Shown here: piece by piece, positions 1 to 7,594 of the stretch
Numbering within the stretch: position 1 is the stretch's first letter
How the letters are laid out: every line of letters starts with the position of its first letter
Source of the DNA: Chthoniobacter flavus
Lineage (GTDB): Bacteria; Verrucomicrobiota; Verrucomicrobiia; Chthoniobacterales; Chthoniobacteraceae
Assembly: GCA_945860355.1 (NCBI GenBank)
Contig: CAMARB010000011.1
Span: 1-41,254, forward strand
Direction: 5' to 3'
DNA length: 41,254 nucleotides
The notes under the pieces: model-generated
The model's database searches: none
Told to the model about the DNA's origin: nothing
Seen by the model: only the letters and a program-made list of their open reading frames with translations
Translations under genes and position numbers: made by a program

Positions 1-46
1 GCTCCCCCCAAGGCTCCCCCCAAGGCTCCCCCCAAGGCTCCCCCCG
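1..46. repeat. 12-bp tandem repeat (GCTCCCCCCAAG)
   Basis: Three perfect 12-bp units of GCTCCCCCCAAG plus a partial fourth. The array touches the window edge, so its full length is unknown. It lies 15 bp beyond the stop codon of the minus-strand methyltransferase gene, so it is the 3' flank of that gene. It is non-coding as far as can be seen. Confidence 0.9.
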
Positions 47-61
47 GGTTCCCGCGTTGCC

Positions 62-646
62 CTAGCGACGGCGCATCCGCCGCATCCACTCCCGGCCTTC
101 CCGGCCCGGATACGCCCGCAGCGGAAGCCATTCCTCCAGCAGCTCGAAATCGGCCGCGAAAATCGCGTCCAGTTCCTCTTTATCCACCCCAAAAGGCGGG
201 CCCTCGTCGGGGCTGGAGTTGCCGGGATCCAGATAGAAAACCGCCAGGAACTCGCCTCCCGGCCGGAGCGCCGAGGCCACCGCCCGCGCATACGCCTGAC
301 GCACGGACGGCGAGATCGCGCAAAAACACGTGTGCTCCCACACCCAGTCAAAATCCCCGCAAAACCCGGGATCCGGATTCAGAAAATCCCCCAGCACATA
401 CCGCTCGCCCCCGACCTTCGGAAAAGACTCCGCCCCTTGAACGGCTGACGGGGCGAGATCCATCCCGACGACCTCTCCGGCGGACGCGGCCAAGGCCCGC
501 ACATCGTGGCCAAAACCGCATCCCGGCACCAGCACCCGGCCCGTCACCGGATGCCGCGCCAAAAAATCGACCAAGCCCGGGCTCGGCGCGCCTTTATCCC
601 AAGGGGTTTCACCGCGCTGATAACGGTCTTCCCAATCCGTACTCAT
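62..646 (-). CDS. TPMT-like SAM-dependent methyltransferase (thiol/halide type)
   Basis: Cytosolic class I methyltransferase of 194 residues, related to the thiopurine/thiol/halide methyltransferase group that moves a methyl group from SAM to a small thiol or halide. The N-terminus carries the typical W-x-x-RYQxGETPWDxGxPSP signature (residues 5-23). SAM motif I is VLVPGCGFGHD (38-48), followed by an acidic GMD at 61-63. The WEHTCFCAI stretch (103-111) matches the family's substrate-site motif. The ATG at 646 overlaps the stop of the upstream methyltransferase gene as ATGA, so the two are translationally coupled. An open frame continues upstream but only inside that gene. The family is well supported; the substrate is unknown. 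The neighbouring ovothiol-type enzyme suggests a thiol acceptor, which is inference. Confidence 0.85.
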   Translation of the reverse strand: MSTDWEDRYQRGETPWDKGAPSPGLVDFLARHPVTGRVLVPGCGFGHDVRALAASAGEVVGMDLAPSAVQGAESFPKVGGERYVLGDFLNPDPGFCGDFDWVWEHTCFCAISPSVRQAYARAVASALRPGGEFLAVFYLDPGNSSPDEGPPFGVDKEELDAIFAADFELLEEWLPLRAYPGREGREWMRRMRRR

Positions 647-1404
647 GGGGTTTTCCGGATCCAACAGCTCGCCTCCGCCAGGCTCCATTGGAATTTGCGG
701 GCGTGTTCGCGAATGAGAAACGGCAGGTCCCGGACGCTCCGCAGCTCGAAACGAGGCTCCAAGAACCGGCGCAACCCCTCCAGGGTCGGCACGGGGCCGG
801 AGGCGTCTGCGTAGCCGCCCAGCCAGCGGTCGCGGGGCGTGAACTCGGGAAGCCAGGTGTAGGGCGAGGTGATCACCAACTGCCCTCCCGGCGCCACCAA
901 ATCGGGCAACCGCTCCAAGCACCGCTGCGGGTCGCGCAACCGGTCGATCAAGTTTGCCATGAGCACCACGTCAAACTGCCCGAGATCGGACCTCGGCTCC
1001 ATGGCGTCGCCCTGCTCAAAACCCACCCGCAGGGGATCCACCCCTTCCGGGAGCCGCGCCACGAGCGGCGTCACCAACTCCCCCTCGTCCGTCCGGAAAT
1101 ACTCCAGAGACCCGGCGTCCCGGAGGGTTCGGGCGGCGTCGACAAAGCGGTGCGAGAAATCGATCCCCACGACCGATCTGCAAATTCTAGCCAGCTCAAA
1201 ACTCGAACGCCCCACCGCACAGCCCAGATCTAAGGCTCGGCCCTCGGGAGGGACCAGCGCCGGATCCACGCACTCCCAAACGCAGCGCGCCGGGTATTCA
1301 AGGGCGTCTTTGGGTCCGGCCGGATACGGCAGGATTTCCTCTGCCCGGCCGTAGTGGAAGAGCAGGTATTCCCCGAGCAGTTTGTCGGTTTCGTAGATAT
1401 TCAT
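643..1404 (-). CDS. Putative 4-mercaptohistidine N1-methyltransferase (OvoA C-terminal domain family)
   Basis: SAM-dependent methyltransferase of 253 residues matching the C-terminal domain of OvoA, which is thought to N-methylate 4-mercaptohistidine in ovothiol synthesis. Visible family features are the N-terminal YETDKLLGEYLLFHYG (residues 4-19), motif I ALDLGCAVGRSSFELAR (57-73), GIDFS (80-84), ANLIDRL, the SPYTWLPEF-TPRDRWLGGY segment and a C-terminal PFLIREHARKFQW. It is free-standing: no DinB/FGE-like sulfoxide synthase domain is fused or encoded nearby. The ATG at 1404 has a GGGAGGGG stretch upstream and gives the expected family N-terminus; a TTG at 1452 would overlap the upstream gene. 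It sits 37 bp after the M29-like gene and overlaps the next gene by 4 bp. The substrate cannot be fixed from sequence; other thiol-histidine or small-molecule acceptors are possible. Confidence 0.8.
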   Translation of the reverse strand: MNIYETDKLLGEYLLFHYGRAEEILPYPAGPKDALEYPARCVWECVDPALVPPEGRALDLGCAVGRSSFELARICRSVVGIDFSHRFVDAARTLRDAGSLEYFRTDEGELVTPLVARLPEGVDPLRVGFEQGDAMEPRSDLGQFDVVLMANLIDRLRDPQRCLERLPDLVAPGGQLVITSPYTWLPEFTPRDRWLGGYADASGPVPTLEGLRRFLEPRFELRSVRDLPFLIREHARKFQWSLAEASCWIRKTP

Positions 1405-1441
1405 CGCATCGGCAAGCCCCCTCCCGGGGTGGAGTGATGGG

Positions 1442-2587
1442 CTAGGCGTCAAGGAGTCCGCGCAGATACGTGGCCGGCTCGAAATTCTCGATCAACACCT
1501 CCGTTTTTCCGCCCCGATGCATCCGCACCTGAGGGACGCGGATTTCCGGCGTTTTGCTCGGGGAAAAAAGGATGTCGTCGTGGGTGGCGTTCTTGCGGTT
1601 CGCGAACCGGGCCGGGGTGAGCTTGCCGCCGAGATGATCGCTGCGCCCGGTAGCGACGTGCAGGGTGCCCCTGATCTTCTCGTCCTGAATATCGCGGCCG
1701 GACACCGGCAAAAGCTGGGTCCCAAACCCGAGCTCCCCGAGTTCACCCGTCACCGGATCGCTGGTGAGTTTCTCGTTGTGTTCAGCCACCGTGCGCGAGT
1801 TGCCCCGCAGCAGCGTGGCCTTGTGGATCCGGCCCCCGGTCACGTCCATCAACCCCAATGTTCCGTCCTCGTATTTGAGGGGGAACTGGCCCTCCGCCCC
1901 GGCCGGCACATAGTAAATCTCGCCCGCCGGCAGGTTGGCCACATCCGGGCCGCCCCGGCAAAGGCCATGGCTTTTCTGGGCATCCTGGCCGGCCAGTTCC
2001 AAGCGCAGGGTGAAGCGCTGGTGGTCCACCTCGTAGTCGATTTCCACGCTGTCGGCCCCGGTCATGCCCTGCCGCAGTTTCTCCGCCTCGACGCTCACCT
2101 CGTTGTAATCCACCGCCAAACCCGACGCCAAAATCACGTCGTTGACCCCGTGCAAAGTGGCCCCGCGGAACCCGAATTCCTTGGCAAACGCCGTCAACGG
2201 CGCCGTGGCCGAATAGGTCGAGATACAGAGCACGATGTCGTAGTTCTTGAGCACGTCCGCCACTAGGTCGAGCCGGCGCCCGTCACTGGCGTAGGCGGCC
2301 TCGGGCAGGTCCAGGTTGCTGCCGCCCGTGATCTCATAGGCATACATTTCCCCGCCCCGGAGACCCAACTCCGCCAAAACCCCGGCCTTGAGCCCCTGGT
2401 AAAACACGTCATGCGCCCGGCGCTGGATGCCCAGCTCGGACTTCTCCAAAAACCGGAACCCCTCCATCTCGCGAGGATCCTCAAGATCGATCAGGATACA
2501 AACGCGCTCCCCGCCTTTGGGTTCGAACACGGTGCGGAGAAGGCGGCTCAGGCTGAAAGGCGGAAATGTGCGGGATGCGGGATTCAT
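1442..2587 (-). CDS. M29-like metallo-aminopeptidase (aminopeptidase T family)
   Basis: Protein of 381 residues related to the thermophilic M29 aminopeptidases, which use a two-metal centre to remove N-terminal residues from peptides. The likely metal ligands of the family can be matched by pattern: Glu in LPAGEIYYVP, Glu in GELGFGT, His in GTLHVATG and the HxD pair in NATHDDILF. The match is moderate, so the substrate may differ from that of classical aminopeptidase T. The first ATG is at 2587; a longer frame to 2650 would need TTG. It is the first gene of a three-gene minus-strand operon with two methyltransferases. It diverges from folP across a 214-bp gap that probably holds both promoters. 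In this company it may process a small peptide-like or amino-acid metabolite, which is inference. Confidence 0.7.
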   Translation of the reverse strand: MNPASRTFPPFSLSRLLRTVFEPKGGERVCILIDLEDPREMEGFRFLEKSELGIQRRAHDVFYQGLKAGVLAELGLRGGEMYAYEITGGSNLDLPEAAYASDGRRLDLVADVLKNYDIVLCISTYSATAPLTAFAKEFGFRGATLHGVNDVILASGLAVDYNEVSVEAEKLRQGMTGADSVEIDYEVDHQRFTLRLELAGQDAQKSHGLCRGGPDVANLPAGEIYYVPAGAEGQFPLKYEDGTLGLMDVTGGRIHKATLLRGNSRTVAEHNEKLTSDPVTGELGELGFGTQLLPVSGRDIQDEKIRGTLHVATGRSDHLGGKLTPARFANRKNATHDDILFSPSKTPEIRVPQVRMHRGGKTEVLIENFEPATYLRGLLDA

Positions 2588-2801
2588 AAGCAGAGTCAAT
2601 GATCGGACGAAGTTTCCCGGGTTCCCACTTTCAAAGAGGGAATCAGGCAAACGAGCCCTGGATTAGAGGCCGGATTGCCGCTGACGTCCAAACCATTCTC
2701 CTGAACCACGGACTTCGCGCCCCGACCGGCGAGAAATTTCACCCCGAGGTTTGCCGTTCGGCTCGGGAGCGGCAATGCTTCCGCGCGCGCGCCATTCACC
2801 C

Positions 2802-3635
2802 ATGATCTGGAAAACCCACACCCGCCAATTCGACCTCAGCCAAAAGGGGCTGACCATGGGGGTGCTCAACGTGACGAGCGACTCGTTTTCCGATGGCGGC
2901 CAATTCCTGGACCCCGCGTCCGCCCTGGCGCACGCCCGCTCTCTGCTGGAAGCCGGCGCCGACGTGCTCGACATCGGGGGCGAATCGACCCGCCCAGGGG
3001 CATCCCCGGTGGACGAAGCGGAGGAGATCCGGCGGGTCCTCCCGGTCATCGAAGCGCTTGCCCGGGAAACCCGGGTCGCCCTCTCCATCGACACCATGAA
3101 ACCGGGGGTCGCACGGGCCGCCCTGGAGAAAGGGGCGGAGATCGTCAACGACGTGACCGGCCTGCAAAACGCCGAGATGCGCGAGCTGATCCGGTCCACG
3201 GGTTGCGGCGCGGTGGCCATGCACATGAAAGGCACCCCGCGCGACATGCAGGACGCGCCTTTCTACGGGGATATCCTGGAGGAAATCCGGGGTTTTTTTC
3301 GACAAACCCTCGAGGCCTGCCTACGGTCCGGGATCGACCCGTTGTGCCTGGCGTTTGACCCCGGCATTGGCTTCGGAAAGACGCTCGCACACAACCTGAC
3401 TTTGCTGCGGAACCTGGAGTCGCTCCGGGTGGGCGCGCGTCCCCTGGTGCTCGGGGTCTCCCGCAAATCATTCATCGCAAAAGTGTTAGGAACATCCCCC
3501 CTCGAAGACCGCCACTGGCCCACCGTGGCGTTGACCGCCTACGGCCGGATCCGCGGCGCCCAAATCGTCCGGGTCCATGAAGTCGCTCCCAACCTTCAGG
3601 CAATGCGTATGACCGAAGCCCTGCTCGCCCCATGA
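2802..3635 (+). CDS. folP: Dihydropteroate synthase
   Basis: Cytosolic TIM-barrel enzyme that joins 6-hydroxymethyl-dihydropterin pyrophosphate to p-aminobenzoate to make dihydropteroate in folate synthesis. The 277 residues are normal for the family. Signatures are MGVLNVTSDSFSDGG (19-33), DIGGESTRPGA (57-67), SIDTMKPGVA, the diphosphate-binding GVSRKSFI and the C-terminal RVHEV (RVHDV in many homologues). The ATG at 2802 starts just before the conserved region; ATG 2775 and TTG 2751 are in frame upstream but add low-complexity residues. It is the first gene of a five-gene plus-strand cluster, and its stop overlaps the cdaA start as ATGA. Confidence 0.95.
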   Translation: MIWKTHTRQFDLSQKGLTMGVLNVTSDSFSDGGQFLDPASALAHARSLLEAGADVLDIGGESTRPGASPVDEAEEIRRVLPVIEALARETRVALSIDTMKPGVARAALEKGAEIVNDVTGLQNAEMRELIRSTGCGAVAMHMKGTPRDMQDAPFYGDILEEIRGFFRQTLEACLRSGIDPLCLAFDPGIGFGKTLAHNLTLLRNLESLRVGARPLVLGVSRKSFIAKVLGTSPLEDRHWPTVALTAYGRIRGAQIVRVHEVAPNLQAMRMTEALLAP

Positions 3636-4510
3636 GTCTCCAGGCGCTTCTCACCCAGCACTGGAGGGATCTGCTGGAGATTGCGATTCTCTGGGCCGCG
3701 ATCTACCGCGCCTGGCTCTATTTCCGAGGCACCCGAGGCGCCAAGGTGCTCACCGGCCTGGCCGTGCTCCTGCTGGTCATCGCCCTGTGCTCGGAGATTT
3801 TCGAGCTCCCCGAGATCAGCTGGCTGTTCCGCAACCTGGTCACGTTCATGGCGTTTGCGCTGGTGGTCATCTTCCAGCCCGAACTGCGCAGGGCCCTGGC
3901 GGCGCTCGGCAGCCACCCGATATTCGCATCCGTCACCCAGAGCCGCGAAACCATCGAGGTGCTCACGGAACTCACCTTCGACCTGGCCAACCAGCAACTC
4001 GGCGCCTTGCTGGCCATCGAACGCGACACGAACATCGATTCATTTGCCGAAACCGGCGTGCGCATCGACTGCGAGTTGTCCTCGGAACTGGTGCTGAGTA
4101 TTTTCCAGCCCAAAACCCCCCTGCACGACGGCGGCATCATCCTGCGCAACGGGCGCATCGTCTCAGCCGCATGCGTTTTTCCGGTCAGCCAACGGATGGA
4201 TCTCGATCGAACACTGGGGACGCGGCATCGGGCCGCACTCGGGCTCACCGAGGAATCCGATGCCGTGGTTGTCGTGGTCAGCGAGGAGACGGGGATCGTC
4301 TCCGTCTGTCACCGCGGCCAAATCGAAAGAAACTTTGACCCCCGCACATTAAAAAAACGCCTGGGCGAACTGCTCCTGCTCCAGAAGAATGAAAACTCTC
4401 CTCCACCTGCTCCTGCATCACTGGCTCGCGAAACTCGTCTCCCTGGTGCTGGCCGTCGTGTTGTGGGGAGTGATCAAAAAGAGCATTCAGACGACCGTCA
4501 CCCCGTCTAA
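3632..4510 (+). CDS. cdaA: Membrane diadenylate cyclase (c-di-AMP synthase)
   Basis: CdaA-type cyclase that condenses two ATP to c-di-AMP, a second messenger for potassium, osmotic and cell-wall homeostasis. Three membrane segments lie near residues 14-31, 38-57 and 66-82. The DAC domain follows, with LHDGGIIL (164-171) and GTRHRAALG (196-204). The first motif reads DGG where characterised CdaA proteins have DGA, a small change at the active site. The last 40 or so residues, after LLLLQKNENS, are Pro/Arg-rich and do not look like the family. Their DNA also encodes the start of the small CdaR-like gene in the +1 frame, so this tail may be a by-product of the overlap. The order folP-cdaA-(cdaR)-glmM resembles the cdaA-cdaR-glmM operon of Firmicutes. 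Confidence 0.92.
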   Translation: MSLQALLTQHWRDLLEIAILWAAIYRAWLYFRGTRGAKVLTGLAVLLLVIALCSEIFELPEISWLFRNLVTFMAFALVVIFQPELRRALAALGSHPIFASVTQSRETIEVLTELTFDLANQQLGALLAIERDTNIDSFAETGVRIDCELSSELVLSIFQPKTPLHDGGIILRNGRIVSAACVFPVSQRMDLDRTLGTRHRAALGLTEESDAVVVVVSEETGIVSVCHRGQIERNFDPRTLKKRLGELLLLQKNENSPPPAPASLARETRLPGAGRRVVGSDQKEHSDDRHPV

Positions 4511-4547
4511 GTTCCGCGGGTTCCAGCAACCATCTCGCCCTCTTTAG
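4389..4547 (+). CDS. 52-aa CdaR/YbbR-like membrane peptide between cdaA and glmM
   Basis: A short frame starts with ATG at 4389 inside the end of cdaA (+1 frame) and stops with TAG at 4545-4547, two bases before glmM. Its 52 residues begin MKTLLHLLLHHWLAKLVSLV and form one hydrophobic helix (about residues 13-29, ending LVLAVVLWGVI), then a short polar tail. The pattern of a basic/aromatic start, W-L-x-K-L-x-S-L and A-x-x-LW matches the N-terminal anchor of CdaR (YbbR), the CdaA regulator encoded at this place in Firmicutes. All YbbR extracytoplasmic repeats are missing. Position, hydrophobicity and coupling to both neighbours argue for a real gene; expression is unproven. It could be a minimal CdaA partner or a remnant of a longer cdaR. 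Confidence 0.7.
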   Translation: MKTLLHLLLHHWLAKLVSLVLAVVLWGVIKKSIQTTVTPSKFRGFQQPSRPL

Positions 4548-4549
4548 CC

Positions 4550-5968
4550 ATGTCTTCCCATTCGCCGACTCCCCCGCAGAACGCCCCGGTTCGAGCCCGC
4601 AAAATTTTCGGCACCGACGGCGTCCGCGGGGTCGCCAACATCGAACCGGTCACGGTGGAAACCGCGCTCAAGCTGGGCCGTGCCGCCGCCCACATTTTCA
4701 TGGAAATGAGCGAGCAAGCCGGCCGCAACCACGGCCGGGCGAGGATCGTGCTGGGGAAAGACACGCGGCTTTCAGGTTACATGCTCGAAAACGCCCTGGC
4801 CTCCGGCGTGATGTCGCTCGGCGCGGACGTGATCTTCATCGGGCCGCTGCCCACTCCGGGCGTGGCCTACATCACCCGCTCGTTACGGGCCGACGCGGGC
4901 ATCATGCTCAGCGCCTCGCACAACCCCTACGAAGACAACGGCATCAAGTTCTTCCGGCACGACGGCTACAAACTCGACGACTCCATCGAACAACGCATCG
5001 AACAACTCGTGTTCAGCGGCGAAATCGAATCCATCCGGCCCACCGCCGGTAAAATCGGGCGCGCCACCCGCATCGACGACGCCATGGGCCGATACGTCGA
5101 GTTCGCCAAAGCCAGTTTCCCCCGGGGCATGACCCTCGAAAAAATGCGCGTCGCCGTCGATGTCGCCAACGGGGCCGCCTACAAATCCTCCCCCTGCATC
5201 CTCCGGGAACTCGGCGCGGAACTCTTCGTCGGCCACGACAAACCCAACGGCCGGAACATCAACAAGGACTGCGGCAGCACCTACCCGCACGCCATCCAAA
5301 CCCTCGTCCGAGAAACCGGCGCCCACGTCGGCATCAGCCACGACGGCGACGCCGATCGCGTCCTGCTCTGCGACGAGAACGGGGAGGTGGTCGACGGCGA
5401 CGAGATCATGGCCATCGCCGCTCTCGACCTGCTCCGGGCCGGGCGTCTCGCCCAAAACACCCTGGTCGCCACGGTCATGAGCAATTTCGGCTTGGATGAA
5501 ACCCTCTCCCGCCACGGCGGCCGCGTCCTGCGCACCCAGGTCGGCGACCGCTACGTCATCGAGGCCATGATGAAAAACGACCTCAACCTCGGCGGCGAAC
5601 AAAGCGGCCACATGATCTTCCGCGACTTCTCAAGCACCGGCGACGGCATCGTCAGCGCCCTGCAAATCCTGCGGATCATGGTGGAAACGGGCAAACCCCT
5701 GAGCGAACTCAAAAAGTGCCTCCTGAAGTATCCCCAGGCCCAACGCAACCTGCGGGTCCGGGAGAAACGCCCGCTGGAGCAGGTGCCCGGCGTGTTGAAA
5801 CTGGTCACCGAAACCGAGCAACAACTCGCCGGCGCCGGGCGCGTCCTTTTGCGCTACTCCGGCACGGAACCCAAAGTGCGCCTCCTCATCGAGGGCCGGG
5901 ACGGCGCGGCCATCAACGCCCAGGCAGACCGCATCGCGGGGGTGCTCCAGGAAGCCATCGGGGAATAG
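4550..5968 (+). CDS. glmM: Phosphoglucosamine mutase
   Basis: Cytosolic alpha-D-phosphohexomutase converting glucosamine-6-phosphate to glucosamine-1-phosphate for UDP-GlcNAc and peptidoglycan. All four domain signatures are present: FGTDGVRG (20-27), the phosphoserine loop MLSASHNPYEDNGIKFF with catalytic Ser123, the Mg-binding DGDADR, the sugar-binding GGEQSGH and the phosphate-binding RYSGTEPKVR. The 472 residues exceed the usual 445 or so because of an N-terminal extension of about 17 residues and an insertion near residues 53-64. It starts two bases after the CdaR-like stop, so the three genes are probably co-transcribed. CdaA and GlmM are known to interact in Firmicutes, where c-di-AMP synthesis is restrained; the same gene order here suggests a similar link (inference). 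Confidence 0.96.
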   Translation: MSSHSPTPPQNAPVRARKIFGTDGVRGVANIEPVTVETALKLGRAAAHIFMEMSEQAGRNHGRARIVLGKDTRLSGYMLENALASGVMSLGADVIFIGPLPTPGVAYITRSLRADAGIMLSASHNPYEDNGIKFFRHDGYKLDDSIEQRIEQLVFSGEIESIRPTAGKIGRATRIDDAMGRYVEFAKASFPRGMTLEKMRVAVDVANGAAYKSSPCILRELGAELFVGHDKPNGRNINKDCGSTYPHAIQTLVRETGAHVGISHDGDADRVLLCDENGEVVDGDEIMAIAALDLLRAGRLAQNTLVATVMSNFGLDETLSRHGGRVLRTQVGDRYVIEAMMKNDLNLGGEQSGHMIFRDFSSTGDGIVSALQILRIMVETGKPLSELKKCLLKYPQAQRNLRVREKRPLEQVPGVLKLVTETEQQLAGAGRVLLRYSGTEPKVRLLIEGRDGAAINAQADRIAGVLQEAIGE

Positions 5969-5974
5969 AATCGC

Positions 5975-6625
5975 GTGGTGCCCGATCTCCCCGCCCTCAG
6001 CCGGAGCCTGTTTCTGACCGCCACCGACACGAACGTCGGAAAAACCCATGTGGCCGAGCGCCTCGTGCGCTCCCTTCGCGCCCGGGGCATCGACGCCGTG
6101 GGCATGAAACCCCTGTGCTGCGGCGACCGCGACGACGCGGAGCGCCTGCACGCGGCCTCCGGCGGCGAGGCGCCCCTCAACACGATCAACCCCGTCTGGC
6201 TGCGCACCCCGGCGGCGCCCTACACCGCCTCCCTCATCGAGAACCGCCTCCTGGACCTGGCGCTCGTCTTTGAATCCTACAACGCCCTCCGGGCCCGTCA
6301 CGCGGTGGTCGTCGTGGAGGGCGCGGGCGGCTGGATGGTGCCGATCACGGCGGATTATTTCCTCAGCGATCTGGCCGCCGCGATGGATTTGCCCGTGGCT
6401 GTGGTGGTCGCCAACAAACTCGGCGCCCTCAACCACACCCTGCTCACCGTCCAAGCCATCGAAGCCCGCGCACTCTCCTGTGCCGGGGTGATCCTCAATC
6501 ACACCACCCCGGATTCGGGAGATCCCGCCACGACCACCAACCGCGCGGTTCTCGAGTCGTTATTGCGGGTGCCTATTTTGTGGGAAGTCCCCTACGAACC
6601 CGGCACGCCGGGGGACGGGGGGTGA
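5975..6625 (+). CDS. bioD: Dethiobiotin synthase
   Basis: ATP-dependent carboxylase closing the ureido ring of 7,8-diaminopelargonate to give dethiobiotin. The 216-residue protein shows the P-loop TDTNVGKTHVAERL (17-30), the MKPLCCG segment, APYTASLIE, the VEGAGGWMVPI loop, and VVANKLGALNHTLLT for nucleotide recognition. The predicted start is GTG 5975 (GTG 5978 is also possible), seven bases after the glmM stop, so it is the last gene of the folP cluster. No bioA, bioB or bioF is visible. The C-terminus runs into a G-rich end (PGTPGDGG) just before a tandem repeat. Confidence 0.93.
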   Translation: MVPDLPALSRSLFLTATDTNVGKTHVAERLVRSLRARGIDAVGMKPLCCGDRDDAERLHAASGGEAPLNTINPVWLRTPAAPYTASLIENRLLDLALVFESYNALRARHAVVVVEGAGGWMVPITADYFLSDLAAAMDLPVAVVVANKLGALNHTLLTVQAIEARALSCAGVILNHTTPDSGDPATTTNRAVLESLLRVPILWEVPYEPGTPGDGG

Positions 6626-6644
6626 CCGCTCGTCAGGCGGGAGC

Positions 6645-6719
6645 GGGTGAGGGGTGAGGGGTGAGGGGTGAGGGGTGAGGGGTGAGGGGTGAGGGGTGAG
6701 GGCTGAGGGGTGAGGGGTG
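6645..6719. repeat. 7-bp G-rich tandem repeat (GGGTGAG)
   Basis: About ten and a half units of GGGTGAG run without interruption, with one variant unit (GGCTGAG, 6701-6707). The plus strand has many evenly spaced runs of four G, which could form G-quadruplexes in DNA or in the bioD transcript. The array starts 19 bp after the bioD stop. It is probably length-variable between strains. Confidence 0.95.
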
Positions 6720-7022
6720 GAGGGAATGTTTTTCGAGCGGGAGCAAAGGAGCCGTCGCTTGAAAAAAAGGGGAGCGCGGGGCTGCATTTGCAATCCCGGC
6801 AAAGTGGGTGGAGGTTCGATTACAAATTCATAACCCCCTCAACCGAGGGGCTCGGCATTTCAGGAACGGGGGCGGGTATCAACGGGGTGGTCATGACGGT
6901 TTCTCTCAAGCAATTCCTCAACGGCAGTTCCGCAACTGCGACCGGATAGATAACCGCAGGCGGCCCGCTGCACATGCCGCATCCCGCCAAGCCCCCGCAC
7001 CCATTTTAAACCATCGCGTATT
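6720..7022. other. Intergenic region upstream of the small unknown gene
   Basis: About 300 bp between the G-rich repeat and the next gene. I see no convincing coding frame, RNA gene or terminator. A promoter for the gene at 7023 should lie here, but no clear -35/-10 pair can be named. Confidence 0.4.
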
Positions 7023-7454
7023 ATGTTGATCCACAAGTTCTTCCATGTCGCCCGGAGCCTTCCGGAAACGCAGAGACGGCTTGAAGCCTGGCAAACCCAG
7101 TGCGGACTACCGGGCATCCAAGCCGACTTCCCCCACCCCGCGCCTTGGGAATGGCCCCCCGACGCCGGCCCGCAGGAAGACATCACTCTGGAGAGCCTTC
7201 CCGGCGCGCACTCCCGCCAAATCCTTTTCCGCTCCCTCAAAGGCCCCATCGAACTGGCCGGGCTCATCGAGTTTTTCCCGATCCGCGACAACTTCACCGA
7301 AATCGAGCTGACGGCCGACTGCACATTCCCGTCCGCGCACCCGGACCCGCCGGCCTGGGACGCGTGGGTTGAGGACTTCCTCAACGCGCAACTCCAGCGC
7401 ATCGAACAAGACCTCAATGAACCCGCGTTCTCTCTTACGCTCGACGCCGGTTAA
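7023..7454 (+). CDS. Conserved-looking protein of unknown function (possible SRPBCC-like fold)
   Basis: A 143-residue soluble protein starting at ATG 7023, with no signal peptide or membrane segment. I do not recognise a named family. The middle (PIELAGLIEFFPIRDNFTEI) reads like consecutive beta strands, and the C-terminus (about 108-130) like a long amphipathic helix ending in NAQLQRIEQDL, a layout resembling START/SRPBCC ligand-binding proteins. That is a weak structural guess. The codon composition and the absence of a better frame on the other strand support a real gene. It stands alone, convergent with the aminotransferase gene, with a 9-bp tandem repeat between the two stops. Confidence 0.65.
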   Translation: MLIHKFFHVARSLPETQRRLEAWQTQCGLPGIQADFPHPAPWEWPPDAGPQEDITLESLPGAHSRQILFRSLKGPIELAGLIEFFPIRDNFTEIELTADCTFPSAHPDPPAWDAWVEDFLNAQLQRIEQDLNEPAFSLTLDAG

Positions 7455-7477
7455 AAGCGCGTCAGCGCTCCGGGGGG

Positions 7478-7567
7478 CCCATCGGTCCGATCGGTCCCAT
7501 CGGTCCCATCGGTCCCATCGGTCCCATCGGTCCCATCGGTCCCATCGGTCCCATCAGTCCGATCAGT
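7478..7567. repeat. 9-bp tandem repeat (CCCATCGGT), ten units
   Basis: Ten head-to-tail 9-bp units; most read CCCATCGGT, and units 2, 9 and 10 differ by one or two bases. The array fills the space between two convergent genes, beginning 23 bp after one stop and ending 27 bp before the other. A small AGCGC/GCGCT hairpin at 7456-7469 precedes it. One forward frame reads as an Arg-Ser-His repeat, but nothing suggests it is translated. Confidence 0.95.
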
Positions 7568-7594
7568 CAAATAAGCCCCCCTGTTCCACACGCC

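Noticed and set aside
7478-7567. Regular repeats that might be a CRISPR array
   Set aside because: Units are 9 bp with no spacers; it is a simple tandem repeat. The other arrays fail for the same reason.
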